Part shown: piece after piece, positions 1 through 6,725 of the stretch | Position numbering within the stretch: the stretch's first letter is position 1 | How the letters are laid out: every line of letters begins with the position of its first letter | Source of the DNA: Candidatus Poseidoniaceae archaeon | GTDB taxonomy: Archaea; Thermoplasmatota; Poseidoniia; Poseidoniales; Poseidoniaceae | Length of the DNA stretch: 11,667 nt | Assembly (NCBI GenBank): GCA_022451765.1 | Contig: JAKUNY010000036.1 | Location: 1 to 11,667, forward strand | Direction: 5' to 3' | Translations under genes and position numbers: made by a program | The notes under the pieces: generated by a model | Database searches by the model: none | Seen by the model: the letters and a program-made list of their open reading frames with translations, nothing else | Told to the model about the DNA's origin: nothing

Positions 1-193
1 CATCCCACGTTTTGTGACGAACTTCGAACAAATCATCTTCCATTCCTTCGATAATTGTTTCAAAGTCAGTAAGTCGAACGGGGAATTGCTTGAACACCTC
101 ATTGATTGCGATGAAAATAGCTTCTCCGTTTGTTGCCGTTTCATCGCCTTCAAACAAACGGGTTAGACGCTCCTTGGCATCAACCAATGCCAT
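1..193 (-). CDS. crtB: Phytoene synthase, continuation after the TAG (partial, leaves window)
   Basis: This is the same reading frame as the crtB N-terminal part, resumed directly after the TAG at 200-202 and open for about 64 codons to the left edge. My translation gives MALVDAKERLTRLFEGDE near the start and later FPVRLTDFETIIEGMEDDLF, followed by a VRHKTWD end. The second stretch matches the phytoene synthase region usually written as a PxxxFxxxIxGMxxDL pattern, so this is the continuation of the same enzyme and not a separate gene. The first possible in-frame ATG is at 193-191, only 6 nt after the stop. No SD-like sequence precedes it, so reinitiation coupled to termination is possible but unsupported. 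The C-terminal half, including the second Asp motif, lies outside the window. Confidence 0.7.
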   Translation of the reverse strand, partial: MALVDAKERLTRLFEGDETATNGEAIFIAINEVFKQFPVRLTDFETIIEGMEDDLFEVRHKTWD

Positions 194-199
194 CAGCCG

Positions 200-202
200 C
201 TA
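200..202 (-). other. In-frame TAG codon inside crtB
   Basis: The plus-strand bases cta at 200-202 read TAG on the minus strand, between a CGA codon and CGG-CTG-ATG. Both sides are in one frame and both resemble phytoene synthase. By a remembered comparison with bacterial CrtB, the codon sits in the variable linker after the DDIAD motif, which here is about 25 residues longer than in Pantoea CrtB. A change in such a linker may be tolerated structurally. A single-base difference would restore a sense codon (for example CAG, AAG or TGG). Confidence 0.8.
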
Positions 203-487
203 TCGGTGTTCTTCTTTGGAGTTGTTCATCGATGTTTGATGGATGCTTTGGAGGAGTTTATCTCGTTCGTTAACAAGGTTGTTCAGGTATTCTGTTTCTT
301 GTACAACAGGGTGTGTGTCTCCGTCTGCGATATCGTCGAGGTAACGGCAAAGTGCGTAGACTGCGTGGACAGCCCGCCGCTTTTGAAACGGAAGTGCAGA
401 AAAGGTGGCGAAGAACGTTGATGAGGCCTGACGACAGATCTCCTCACACTCGAGGAATGCCTCTTCAATGGACTCGTTTCTGTTCAT
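200..487 (-). CDS. crtB: Phytoene synthase, N-terminal part up to an in-frame TAG
   Basis: Phytoene synthase condenses two geranylgeranyl diphosphates to phytoene, the first committed step of C40 carotenoid synthesis. The segment has the family N-terminus: a Ser-Thr-Phe-Phe stretch near residue 23, the FQKRRAVHAVYALCRYLDDI region, and the first Asp-rich metal/diphosphate motif DDIAD at residues 51-55. The ATG at 487 is preceded by GGTGAT (498-493) with a 5-nt spacer, and the gene follows the ABA4-like gene by 23 bp, so it is the fourth gene of the crtI operon. At 200-202 the frame hits TAG after 95 codons, far short of the roughly 300 residues usual for the family. The same frame continues openly to the window edge with family-like sequence. 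The segment alone cannot be an active enzyme, because the second Asp motif lies further downstream. The family call is firm; the gene's intactness is not. Confidence 0.85.
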   Translation of the reverse strand: MNRNESIEEAFLECEEICRQASSTFFATFSALPFQKRRAVHAVYALCRYLDDIADGDTHPVVQETEYLNNLVNERDKLLQSIHQTSMNNSKEEHR

Positions 488-510
488 GTTTAATCACCGA
501 ATTCTCTTAG

Positions 511-966
511 TTATGAATGCGTGTTGTTTTCCTTGTTTTGTTGCATTGAAATGAAGTGAATAGCAAGTCCAACCGGCATGAGCATGACCCCGAATAGTAT
601 GGCTACTTGCGCAAGTGTTTTGTTCATTTCTGTCTCAACACTTCGCTTCCAAATCCATCGAGTTACGATAATGTCGCCTATGACAAAATGAGTCCAAGCA
701 AGAACTGCTCCGTCATCAGTGCCGAGGACTTCGGCCAGACCAGATACAACACCGCTAAGTGTACCGTCACCAACCATATCGCTCAATGCTGTGAGGTTCA
801 TGGCCAAGACGATAAGATAGGCAATCAAGGGTCCGAGAACAAACCATGGGCCTTCCATCCATTTCTTTGTTCTTTCAGCGTAAGGTTGGAGAAGCATCAG
901 CATCCAAAACGGGCCAACCCACATTGTCGCTGTAAAAAAGGCAACCAGAAGCATTGTTTCGACCAT
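511..966 (-). CDS. ABA4-like (DUF4281) integral membrane protein
   Basis: This 151-residue protein has about four hydrophobic segments. It fits the DUF4281/ABA4 family by a PFWMLMLLQP motif after the first helix (residues 19-28) and a conserved core AWTHFVIGDIIVTRWIW (90-106), with H93, D98 and R103 at positions I remember as conserved in the family. Plant ABA4 is a plastid membrane protein needed for neoxanthin formation; most microbial members are uncharacterised. Lying between crtI and crtB, it probably acts on a carotenoid or its xanthophyll product, which is inference. The ATG at 966 overlaps the TGA of the lipoprotein gene by one base (TGATG) and has AGGTGAT (976-970) just upstream. A TTG at 969 is in frame but would abut the SD. 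The gene ends in TAA. Helix count is by eye. Confidence 0.7.
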   Translation of the reverse strand: MVETMLLVAFFTATMWVGPFWMLMLLQPYAERTKKWMEGPWFVLGPLIAYLIVLAMNLTALSDMVGDGTLSGVVSGLAEVLGTDDGAVLAWTHFVIGDIIVTRWIWKRSVETEMNKTLAQVAILFGVMLMPVGLAIHFISMQQNKENNTHS

Positions 967-1529
967 CAAATCACCTGTTTGTACGCATTTTCAATTTCTT
1001 GAATGGAGTTTTCATTCGGATAATACGTGGTGCTTTCCCAACGTATAACACCGTTCTGATCGATGAGGAACAATTCAGGTGTTCCAGGCATGCCGTAGTA
1101 CTCAAAGATGGATTGACTGAGGTTTGCTTGGGCTTCGATTCGTTGAATGGAATCATCTTCAGTTGGCAATACGATGGGCCAAGGAGTGTAGTGGTTGCTG
1201 TCTGGAGCACCGAATTCTTCGGCAACATCTTCTTTGGTTTCGAAGCGAAGGTATCGTTCAACTGAAACGATTTGGAGAGGTGGATCTTGTTCCATCCAAT
1301 CTATGTGATGTTCACGAAGATCATCTGTCCAGTCTTTGCATCCTGTGCATCCTACACCAATGAAGAGTACCAGCACAGGTCCTTGGCTGAGATTATCCTT
1401 CATCGAATACATAGGCCCAGCATCTTCGTTACGGTCAAGTGTTTCGACGGTGAAGACGCGCCCATCCTCTATTTCTGCCTCTAGACATCCAGCCAAAAGT
1501 AGGATGAGCGTGAGCGCAACGAATCGCAC
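966..1529 (-). CDS. Thioredoxin-fold lipoprotein (TlpA/redoxin-like)
   Basis: This 187-residue protein begins with a short hydrophobic signal ending in a lipobox, LLAGC, with Cys15 as the likely lipidated residue. That places it on the outer face of the cytoplasmic membrane. A thioredoxin-like fold follows: a beta strand VLVLFIG, then GCTGCKDW with the CxxC pair C61/C64, and later a GTPELFLID stretch giving the usual cis-proline before a strand and a DQNG turn. It is therefore probably a membrane-anchored thiol-disulfide oxidoreductase or reductant carrier; its partner is unknown. The GTG start at 1529 is chosen because GAGG (1540-1537), overlapping the crtI stop, lies 7 nt upstream and the signal starts right there. 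It is 9 nt downstream of crtI and one base into the ABA4-like gene, so it is clearly co-transcribed with carotenoid genes. Confidence 0.72.
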   Translation of the reverse strand: MRFVALTLILLLAGCLEAEIEDGRVFTVETLDRNEDAGPMYSMKDNLSQGPVLVLFIGVGCTGCKDWTDDLREHHIDWMEQDPPLQIVSVERYLRFETKEDVAEEFGAPDSNHYTPWPIVLPTEDDSIQRIEAQANLSQSIFEYYGMPGTPELFLIDQNGVIRWESTTYYPNENSIQEIENAYKQVI

Positions 1530-1538
1530 GTGGTTCCC

Positions 1539-3149
1539 TCAAGCGTTGGTCGGTGTACCGGTTTCTTTTGCTGTGGGCATGCTCCGTTGAGCCTTGCGAC
1601 CATTTGGAGAGCGTCGGACGTTTTCGAACCATGTCTCAACGCCGTTCCAGTCAGGCTTGATGCCCAAGTCGTCTAGGACGAGCTTGCTGCTAATTCGAGC
1701 GCTCTCGAAGATAACAGGTAGGCCAGAACCGGGATGGGTTCCCCCACCAACAAGGTACATGTTCTTAACATCCTCAAATTTGTTGCGTGGGCGACGCCAC
1801 AACATTTGGTCAAGCCCGTGTGCGAGGTTGAACACTGCACCACGGTAACAGTGGTCGCCCCAATCGTCAGGCGTCATCGACATCTCAGTAACAATGTGGT
1901 CGCGGATGTTTTCATACCCAAGTTTGGATTCAATTTGTTCTAGAATGCGTTCTCTAAACTTGCTGGATTCTTTTGACCAGTCGATGTTTTCAGTTTGATG
2001 TGAAACAGGGACGAGTACGTAAACGGTTGAACAACCCTCGGGTGCGAGCCCAGGATCGGTTACGCAGGCATTCTGAACGTACACGGACGGGTCATCCCAA
2101 GAAAGACAGTGATGTTTTTCGATGTCCTCTAGATTTCCGACGTAGTCCTCCGAAGCGTAGATTTGGTGGTGTGGTACGTCATAGGTTCTGTCAACGCCCA
2201 GATAGAGCATGTACGTCGAACAAGAGTATTTTTTCGACTCAAGCTTCTTGTCTGTCCATCGCTTCCGAGACTTGTTCGGGACAATGCTGGTCATCGCATT
2301 TGCAAAGTCGGCGTTGACGATTACTCGGTCGGCCATGAGAACTTCCTTTTCTGTTCGAACGCCGACAGCGGTCTTTCCATCCATGATGACTTCCTCAACG
2401 GCTTCACCAAGGCGGAACTGAACCCCCATTTCTTCAGCAATTTCTGCCATTCGAACCGGGACGGAACCAAGTCCACCTGTTGGGTGGAAAATTCCGTACT
2501 CGTACTCGAGGAAGGCAAGGATTGTGAACAGGCTTGGGCAGTTAAATGGGGACATGCCGAGATACTTGGTTTGGAAAGACATTGCAAGCATCAAGCGATC
2601 GTCATCAAAGAGGCGCATCAAATCCTTGGCGACGGAACGTGTTGGTCGCAGAACTGTTGCAGCACGCATGACTCGCTTGGAGAAGATGTCGCTGGGCCCG
2701 TTCCACGGCTCTTGAAGGCAGGCCTTTGCTCGATGGAGTTTCTTTCGGTTGTCCTCTACATATTCGACGAAAGCATTTGCATCCTTTTCTCCAGAGAGCA
2801 CAGCAATTCGGTCACGCATGACATCGAGGTCGCTTGTGCAATCCAATTCTCCACCTTGTCCGAAGATGAGGCGGTAATTGAGATCGAGTTGATTCAATTT
2901 CAATTCCTTGTGAGCGTCTTTTCCGATGGCTTGGAAAATTTCTTCGATGACTTCAGTGTAATGGAAAAATGTCGGTCCTAAGTCGAACTTGAATCCGTCT
3001 TGCTCGATGATTTTGGTGCGGCCTCCAACTTTGGATGAACGTTCGACGACGGTAACGTTGACACCTGCCTTGGCGAGGAGTAGGGAGGCAGCGAGTCCTC
3101 CGGGTCCCGCTCCGACTATGACGATGTGTTGATTACTTGGTGTAGGCAT
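1539..3149 (-). CDS. crtI: Phytoene desaturase (CrtI family)
   Basis: CrtI-type flavoenzymes introduce double bonds into phytoene on the route to neurosporene or lycopene. This 536-residue protein has the N-terminal FAD-binding GAGPGG at 13-18, followed by VVERSSKVGGRT. It has the family C-terminal signature NMYLVGGGTHPGSGLPVIFE (about 463-482) followed by SARISSKLV. The last 35-40 residues are a polar tail beyond the usual end. The number of desaturation steps cannot be read from sequence. The ATG at 3149 is preferred over an in-frame TTG at 3158, because a TATA box (TTTATATG, 3180-3173) stands 31 nt before it, the spacing seen at other operon-first genes here, and there is no SD. It heads the crtI-lipoprotein-ABA4-crtB unit, with a 48-bp gap after the kinase gene. 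Confidence 0.93.
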   Translation of the reverse strand: MPTPSNQHIVIVGAGPGGLAASLLLAKAGVNVTVVERSSKVGGRTKIIEQDGFKFDLGPTFFHYTEVIEEIFQAIGKDAHKELKLNQLDLNYRLIFGQGGELDCTSDLDVMRDRIAVLSGEKDANAFVEYVEDNRKKLHRAKACLQEPWNGPSDIFSKRVMRAATVLRPTRSVAKDLMRLFDDDRLMLAMSFQTKYLGMSPFNCPSLFTILAFLEYEYGIFHPTGGLGSVPVRMAEIAEEMGVQFRLGEAVEEVIMDGKTAVGVRTEKEVLMADRVIVNADFANAMTSIVPNKSRKRWTDKKLESKKYSCSTYMLYLGVDRTYDVPHHQIYASEDYVGNLEDIEKHHCLSWDDPSVYVQNACVTDPGLAPEGCSTVYVLVPVSHQTENIDWSKESSKFRERILEQIESKLGYENIRDHIVTEMSMTPDDWGDHCYRGAVFNLAHGLDQMLWRRPRNKFEDVKNMYLVGGGTHPGSGLPVIFESARISSKLVLDDLGIKPDWNGVETWFENVRRSPNGRKAQRSMPTAKETGTPTNA

Positions 3150-3170
3150 AGTTTGCAAACCCCGTTCTGC

Positions 3171-3190
3171 TACATATAAAGCGCGGTTTT
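3171..3190 (-). promoter_or_regulatory. Promoter of the crtI operon (TATA box plus upstream element)
   Basis: The minus strand reads AAAACCGCGCTTTATATGTA. The TTTATA part starts 31 nt before the crtI ATG, so transcription would begin at or beside the start codon (leaderless mRNA). The AAAAC-N5 part matches the sequence at the same place upstream of ribA, and AAACCGCGCTTT is a near-palindrome. The element lies in the 48-bp gap after the kinase gene. Confidence 0.7.
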
Positions 3191-3197
3191 ACGCCAA

Positions 3198-4487
3198 TTA
3201 ATCCGTTGGATTTGGATTGCTTTCCCAAAACGCTGCTCTCGATGATGCTGAGTTGTTTGAGTCGTTGTTGTATGGTAACTCAACGATTGAGGCAAACTCG
3301 TCGAGATAAGGCCCCATGGACGATATGAGATCAACGTCAGGGTGCCCACGGAGCACCATGCCGTCCATGTACATCAAGGATCGAATGATTGGAAATGCTT
3401 CCTCTCCGAAGCGACATCCCGCAAGTACTGCAATTCGAACTGTTTTCATCATCTGTTGGGTGAGGCTGACTTCGCTTACGGATTTCCCGACAAAACCGTC
3501 GTATGTTTCGTGCATTTCTTGCATGTATCGGGCCTTTGCTTCACCGGTTGGAGGTGTGTCCGCCATCGTTAGCATCGCTTCAAAGGCTTCTTCCAATTCA
3601 CCCTTGGCGAGGTAGTAAAAGAACCCAAAGAGAGCAGATCGGACGCTTTCTGGGGCGTGAGAGATTGCTCCAGTGTCAATAAATGTGAACATTCCTTTTT
3701 CGTCGACCATTGCATTCCCTGGATGTAGATCACCATGAAAGGTTCCAATTCCAAACATGTAAGCGCCGTGAATACGGAAGAGTTGCAACAAATCCTCCCA
3801 AGACAAATCCTTGTTCGACAAACGAGACTCAAGAGTTGGTGCTTTGATGTGTTCCATCACGAGTATGTGGCGGTTGGATAATTCCGGCCACACTTTTGGA
3901 AACTTCAACAAAGGCATCGGGAATTGATTTTCCACTTCTTTCGCTTTATTACGAAGCAGCTCCGCTCCCTGTATCTCGTTGCGAAGGTCAAGTTCGCGAA
4001 GTGTGTAGTTTTCTACGTGCTGCAACAGCCCAACCGGGTTGCCAACCTTGCGCAATCGAGGGTTGAGGAACAACCCGATTCGCAACCATCGTCGCATACG
4101 GGCGACGTCTTTACGGAAAGATTTCTCAAAGTCAGCTTTGATGATTTTCACAACAACTTCGCTTCCGTCCTTCAGTGTGCCTCGATGAACTTGGCCGATG
4201 CTTGCTGCTGCAAATGGCTCCTCTTCAAACGACTCAAAAGCGTCAAGGAACCCAGAAGGAGCTCGCTCGTGAATCAGTTTCATCGAGTCTTCTTTCGGAA
4301 TTGAATTCGCTCGTTGGTACAGCGATTGAAGTTGGTGACACTTCTCTTCGGAGAGCAAATCAGGTCGAAGCGCAAAGATCTGGGTGAGTTTGACCGCTAG
4401 GAGGCCCATGTTCTGAATCTTATCGATGTCAGCAGGACCTTTCTTCGTTATCATACGAATGAAACGAGCAAACGTCAAGAGTCGCAT
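3198..4487 (-). CDS. ABC1/UbiB-family atypical protein kinase
   Basis: This 429-residue protein belongs to the ABC1/ADCK/UbiB family of atypical kinases, associated with quinone and prenyl-lipid metabolism in bacteria, mitochondria and plastids. Family marks in order are: a K-L-T-Q at 33-36 where the family has KxGQ, followed by ALRPDLLS; the Ala-rich loop AAAS at 93-96 before IGQVH; the nucleotide-binding lysine K114 in VVVKI; HGDLHPGN with D253; and a metal-binding D271 in DTG where DFG is usual. Catalytic residues look retained, with two motif variants. No C-terminal transmembrane pair is obvious. The ATG at 4487 lies 25 bp after the DUF1295 gene, lacks a well-spaced SD, and has a TATA-like TTGATA 29 nt upstream, so it may have its own promoter. 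The substrate is unknown; the location suggests membrane isoprenoids. Confidence 0.85.
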   Translation of the reverse strand: MRLLTFARFIRMITKKGPADIDKIQNMGLLAVKLTQIFALRPDLLSEEKCHQLQSLYQRANSIPKEDSMKLIHERAPSGFLDAFESFEEEPFAAASIGQVHRGTLKDGSEVVVKIIKADFEKSFRKDVARMRRWLRIGLFLNPRLRKVGNPVGLLQHVENYTLRELDLRNEIQGAELLRNKAKEVENQFPMPLLKFPKVWPELSNRHILVMEHIKAPTLESRLSNKDLSWEDLLQLFRIHGAYMFGIGTFHGDLHPGNAMVDEKGMFTFIDTGAISHAPESVRSALFGFFYYLAKGELEEAFEAMLTMADTPPTGEAKARYMQEMHETYDGFVGKSVSEVSLTQQMMKTVRIAVLAGCRFGEEAFPIIRSLMYMDGMVLRGHPDVDLISSMGPYLDEFASIVELPYNNDSNNSASSRAAFWESNPNPTD

Positions 4488-4506
4488 AGTTAGAAAAAAT
4501 CCCTTT

Positions 4507-4526
4507 CATTTATCAATCGGCGTTTT
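4507..4526 (-). promoter_or_regulatory. Probable promoter of the ABC1 kinase gene
   Basis: The minus strand reads AAAACGCCGATTGATAAATG, overlapping the end of the DUF1295 gene. A TATA-like TTGATAAA starts 29 nt before the kinase ATG and an AAAAC lies 10 nt further upstream, the arrangement seen before crtI and ribA. The box is weaker than theirs. The lack of a usable SD before the kinase gene supports an internal leaderless start. Confidence 0.45.
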
Positions 4527-5331
4527 TCTTCAAGATTGCTTTAATCGGATTCGCAAAGAGAGCGGGTGTTGTTGAAACCCACTCCTGATAACCATCACGT
4601 TGCTGCAAGTCTACCTCTGACATTTTGACACCACTGACGTAGCGAAGCAGCAACGTAAGGATGAGTGGTCCAATGAGGACAGGCAATGCATCAACACCGC
4701 CGACAATCACTGCAAAGGCGCCAATGGACCACCAAAGAATCGCTTCTCCTAAGTGATTTGGATGACGAGAAACTGAAAACATACCGTCAGTTTTGAGATG
4801 TCCAGGCCCATGCTTTGCTCGATACTTTTTCAACTCCATATCGGCTTTGTGCTCAAGCAATAAACCGAGCAGAAAACCAGCAAGACAGAGGCATGAAAGT
4901 AGAATTGACATGACTGTCCATTCCATTGTTTGAGGCTCCTCAGGAATGAGCGCGAAGATTGGAAGCGCAACGACCACCAGAAGAATTCCTTGCAGAATGA
5001 AGACCTGCAGGAAACTTACCCACCACCAGTTCTTTCCAGCAGCCTCTGCCATCCGAACATATCGTGGATCCTCGCCTCGATTCTTGGTCCGCTGATGCAG
5101 AACGATTCCAAGGCGCAGTCCCCAAACAGATACGCAAACGAGGCAGAGTACAGCAGCAAGATTGTTTGATTCCGTCAATAAAAATCGTGTCCATGCAATG
5201 AAAACGAACCCCATTCCCCACAAGACATCCATAATGGTGACGTTGCCTGAGGAGACTGTCTTGAGCCAAGCAAGTGTGACGTAAGCAAAGACAACGAGGA
5301 ACGTTGTGGCGTTGAGAGTGAGGTCCATCAT
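4513..5331 (-). CDS. DUF1295 membrane protein (steroid 5-alpha-reductase-like)
   Basis: This 272-residue, strongly hydrophobic protein has about six or seven membrane segments. DUF1295 hallmarks appear in order: MDVLWGMGF; VWGLRLGIVLHQRTKNRGED and PRYVRM; a FLQVFILQG helix; the C-terminal signature DGMFSVSRHPNHLGEAILWW (near residue 185-205); and GPLILTLLLRYVSGV with an acidic residue after it. The SRHPN-GE part is shared with steroid 5-alpha reductases and isoprenylcysteine methyltransferases, which bind NADPH or SAM. The reaction of DUF1295 proteins is not established. In bacteria, relatives often sit in light or singlet-oxygen regulated clusters with photolyase and lipid-modifying enzymes. 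The ATG at 5331 forms an ATGA overlap with the regulator gene's TGA; the next ATG at 5328 would work almost equally well. Confidence 0.85.
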   Translation of the reverse strand: MMDLTLNATTFLVVFAYVTLAWLKTVSSGNVTIMDVLWGMGFVFIAWTRFLLTESNNLAAVLCLVCVSVWGLRLGIVLHQRTKNRGEDPRYVRMAEAAGKNWWWVSFLQVFILQGILLVVVALPIFALIPEEPQTMEWTVMSILLSCLCLAGFLLGLLLEHKADMELKKYRAKHGPGHLKTDGMFSVSRHPNHLGEAILWWSIGAFAVIVGGVDALPVLIGPLILTLLLRYVSGVKMSEVDLQQRDGYQEWVSTTPALFANPIKAILKKNAD

Positions 5332-6725
5332 GCTGATGGTTCCGCTGGTTGTTCTTCATTGTTCATGATGATATGGTATCGCCAGAGGTCATCTGGATTC
5401 CCAGTTCCATCGAATCGTCGAACGTTGACGTTACCATCTTTCGGGAAACGTGTCATCAATGCGCCCTCAATGATTCCATCATCCAACTCCCACATCGGTA
5501 GAACGTCGGGATCGTCGCTTGGAGGGTGGTCCAGGCCAACTTGCACATGGAAGACAGGATCAATGCCGTACTCGAGGCGACCCAGTCCAGCAAATTCCCA
5601 CCAATCCATCATCTCGTCGAGGAACTCAACATGGTTTTCAATCGAACGGAGAGAGAAGGCCAGTTCGTGTCCGACACGGTTTCCGACCTGTCGCAGCATG
5701 CGTGTGAGGTCGATGCCGAGTATTTTGAGATTGGAAAGTCGTCCTTTGGTAAGTTCTTGACGTGCTTGGTTGACTTCTTTTCCAGCAGCAAGGACCGCTT
5801 CTGGATCGAACGGCGAGTCGTGTGCAGGGAGGTCATCGACTCCGAGCGCGCCTACCAGCGAGTCGAGGAAGGAACCCTCTCCTATGGTCAGGCGAAGTGG
5901 ATCGTGGATGCGGCCTTTTGAGAAGCGAGCCTCAGCGACCTCAAATTGGACTGCATCTTCCCAGATCGTGTCGATGAGGTTCTCTTGGGCCTTCGCAAAC
6001 GGCTCGCTTTCGATGACGAGTGCAGCGTCTTCTTTTCCTCTCCCGACTGGGTTCTCTTCGATGTTGAGGAATTGAACAACGTGTGTGCGATCTTGCAAGA
6101 AACCCTGAGAGTCGAGGTCGTCTGAGTGTTTGATTTCGATCGAGTCGTGCAGTTTCTGGAAAAACCGTGTGGTTCTTCGGTCCAATTGTGCGATGACTTG
6201 CACGACGATACCTTTCTCTGCAACAGAGTTGACGGTTTCAAGTGCTTCACTTCGGCAAAGGTGAAGAATACCGTATCGGCCAAGCAGCAGTACAAGTCGC
6301 TCTTCCGATTCTTCTGCCATGCGCTCGAGGCGTCTGTAGATGTGACTACGTTCCTTGAGGACTGCGAATCGAGGCTCATCGCGTTGACGGCGATTTGCCT
6401 CGTAGGACGCGTTGGCCTCTGATACTCCCTTTGAGAGTTCATTGAAGCCTTCCTCCAAGTTGTCGAGCTGCCGGCGACGCATCTCGATGATGTGCTGCAG
6501 AGCCTCGTCAACACGAAGACTTGAAAACAGCATTGGGCGGTCCGCAGTTGCTGTCACAATTCCCATCTCCTGAAGACGGGAGAGGCTGTTGTAAGCATCG
6601 AGACGTGTCGTTTGAAGTTCTTTTGCAAGCTCACTTGCACGCATGTTTGGATTGTTACCGAGTACCATGATTGAGCGAACTTCACGTTCGGTCAATCCGG
6701 CTTCGTTAAGGAGGCTGTCCCACAT
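5328..6725 (-). CDS. TrmB-family transcriptional regulator with V4R-like C-terminus
   Basis: This 465-residue protein starts with a winged helix of TrmB type: LTEREVRSIMVLG at about 10-22, then ASELAKELQTTRLDAYNSLS and LQEMGIVTA. An Arg/Glu-rich likely coiled coil follows at about 75-110, then a TrmB PLD-like sensor domain (about 118-270), including VAEKGIVVQVIAQL and a DAALVIES strand. The part from about 330 to 455 (VGNRVGHELAF, LDEMMDWWEFAGLGRLEYGI, MWELDDGIIEGALMTRF) resembles the layout of V4R small-molecule-binding domains, without their cysteines; that is inference. TrmB proteins are archaeal regulators, typically of sugar metabolism, so this long version in a carotenoid/flavin/peroxiredoxin operon is a candidate light or redox regulator. 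The ATG at 6725 overlaps the upstream TGA (TGATG) and has GGGGGTGA 6 nt before it. Confidence 0.78.
   Translation of the reverse strand: MWDSLLNEAGLTEREVRSIMVLGNNPNMRASELAKELQTTRLDAYNSLSRLQEMGIVTATADRPMLFSSLRVDEALQHIIEMRRRQLDNLEEGFNELSKGVSEANASYEANRRQRDEPRFAVLKERSHIYRRLERMAEESEERLVLLLGRYGILHLCRSEALETVNSVAEKGIVVQVIAQLDRRTTRFFQKLHDSIEIKHSDDLDSQGFLQDRTHVVQFLNIEENPVGRGKEDAALVIESEPFAKAQENLIDTIWEDAVQFEVAEARFSKGRIHDPLRLTIGEGSFLDSLVGALGVDDLPAHDSPFDPEAVLAAGKEVNQARQELTKGRLSNLKILGIDLTRMLRQVGNRVGHELAFSLRSIENHVEFLDEMMDWWEFAGLGRLEYGIDPVFHVQVGLDHPPSDDPDVLPMWELDDGIIEGALMTRFPKDGNVNVRRFDGTGNPDDLWRYHIIMNNEEQPAEPSA

Noticed and set aside
967..969. TTG start for the ABA4-like protein
   Set aside because: The SD would touch the start codon. 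The ATG three bases later has proper spacing and the common TGATG overlap.
2163..2981. 272-codon open frame on the plus strand
   Set aside because: It is wholly antisense to crtI, which carries FAD and C-terminal CrtI signatures. The composition looks like a shadow.
3150..3197. Possible terminator between the kinase gene and crtI
   Set aside because: No stem-loop followed by a T-run is visible on the minus strand. The gap is better explained by the crtI promoter.
5888..6514. 208-codon open frame on the minus strand
   Set aside because: It is an alternative frame inside the TrmB-type regulator, rich in Ser, Thr and Arg, with no domain pattern.
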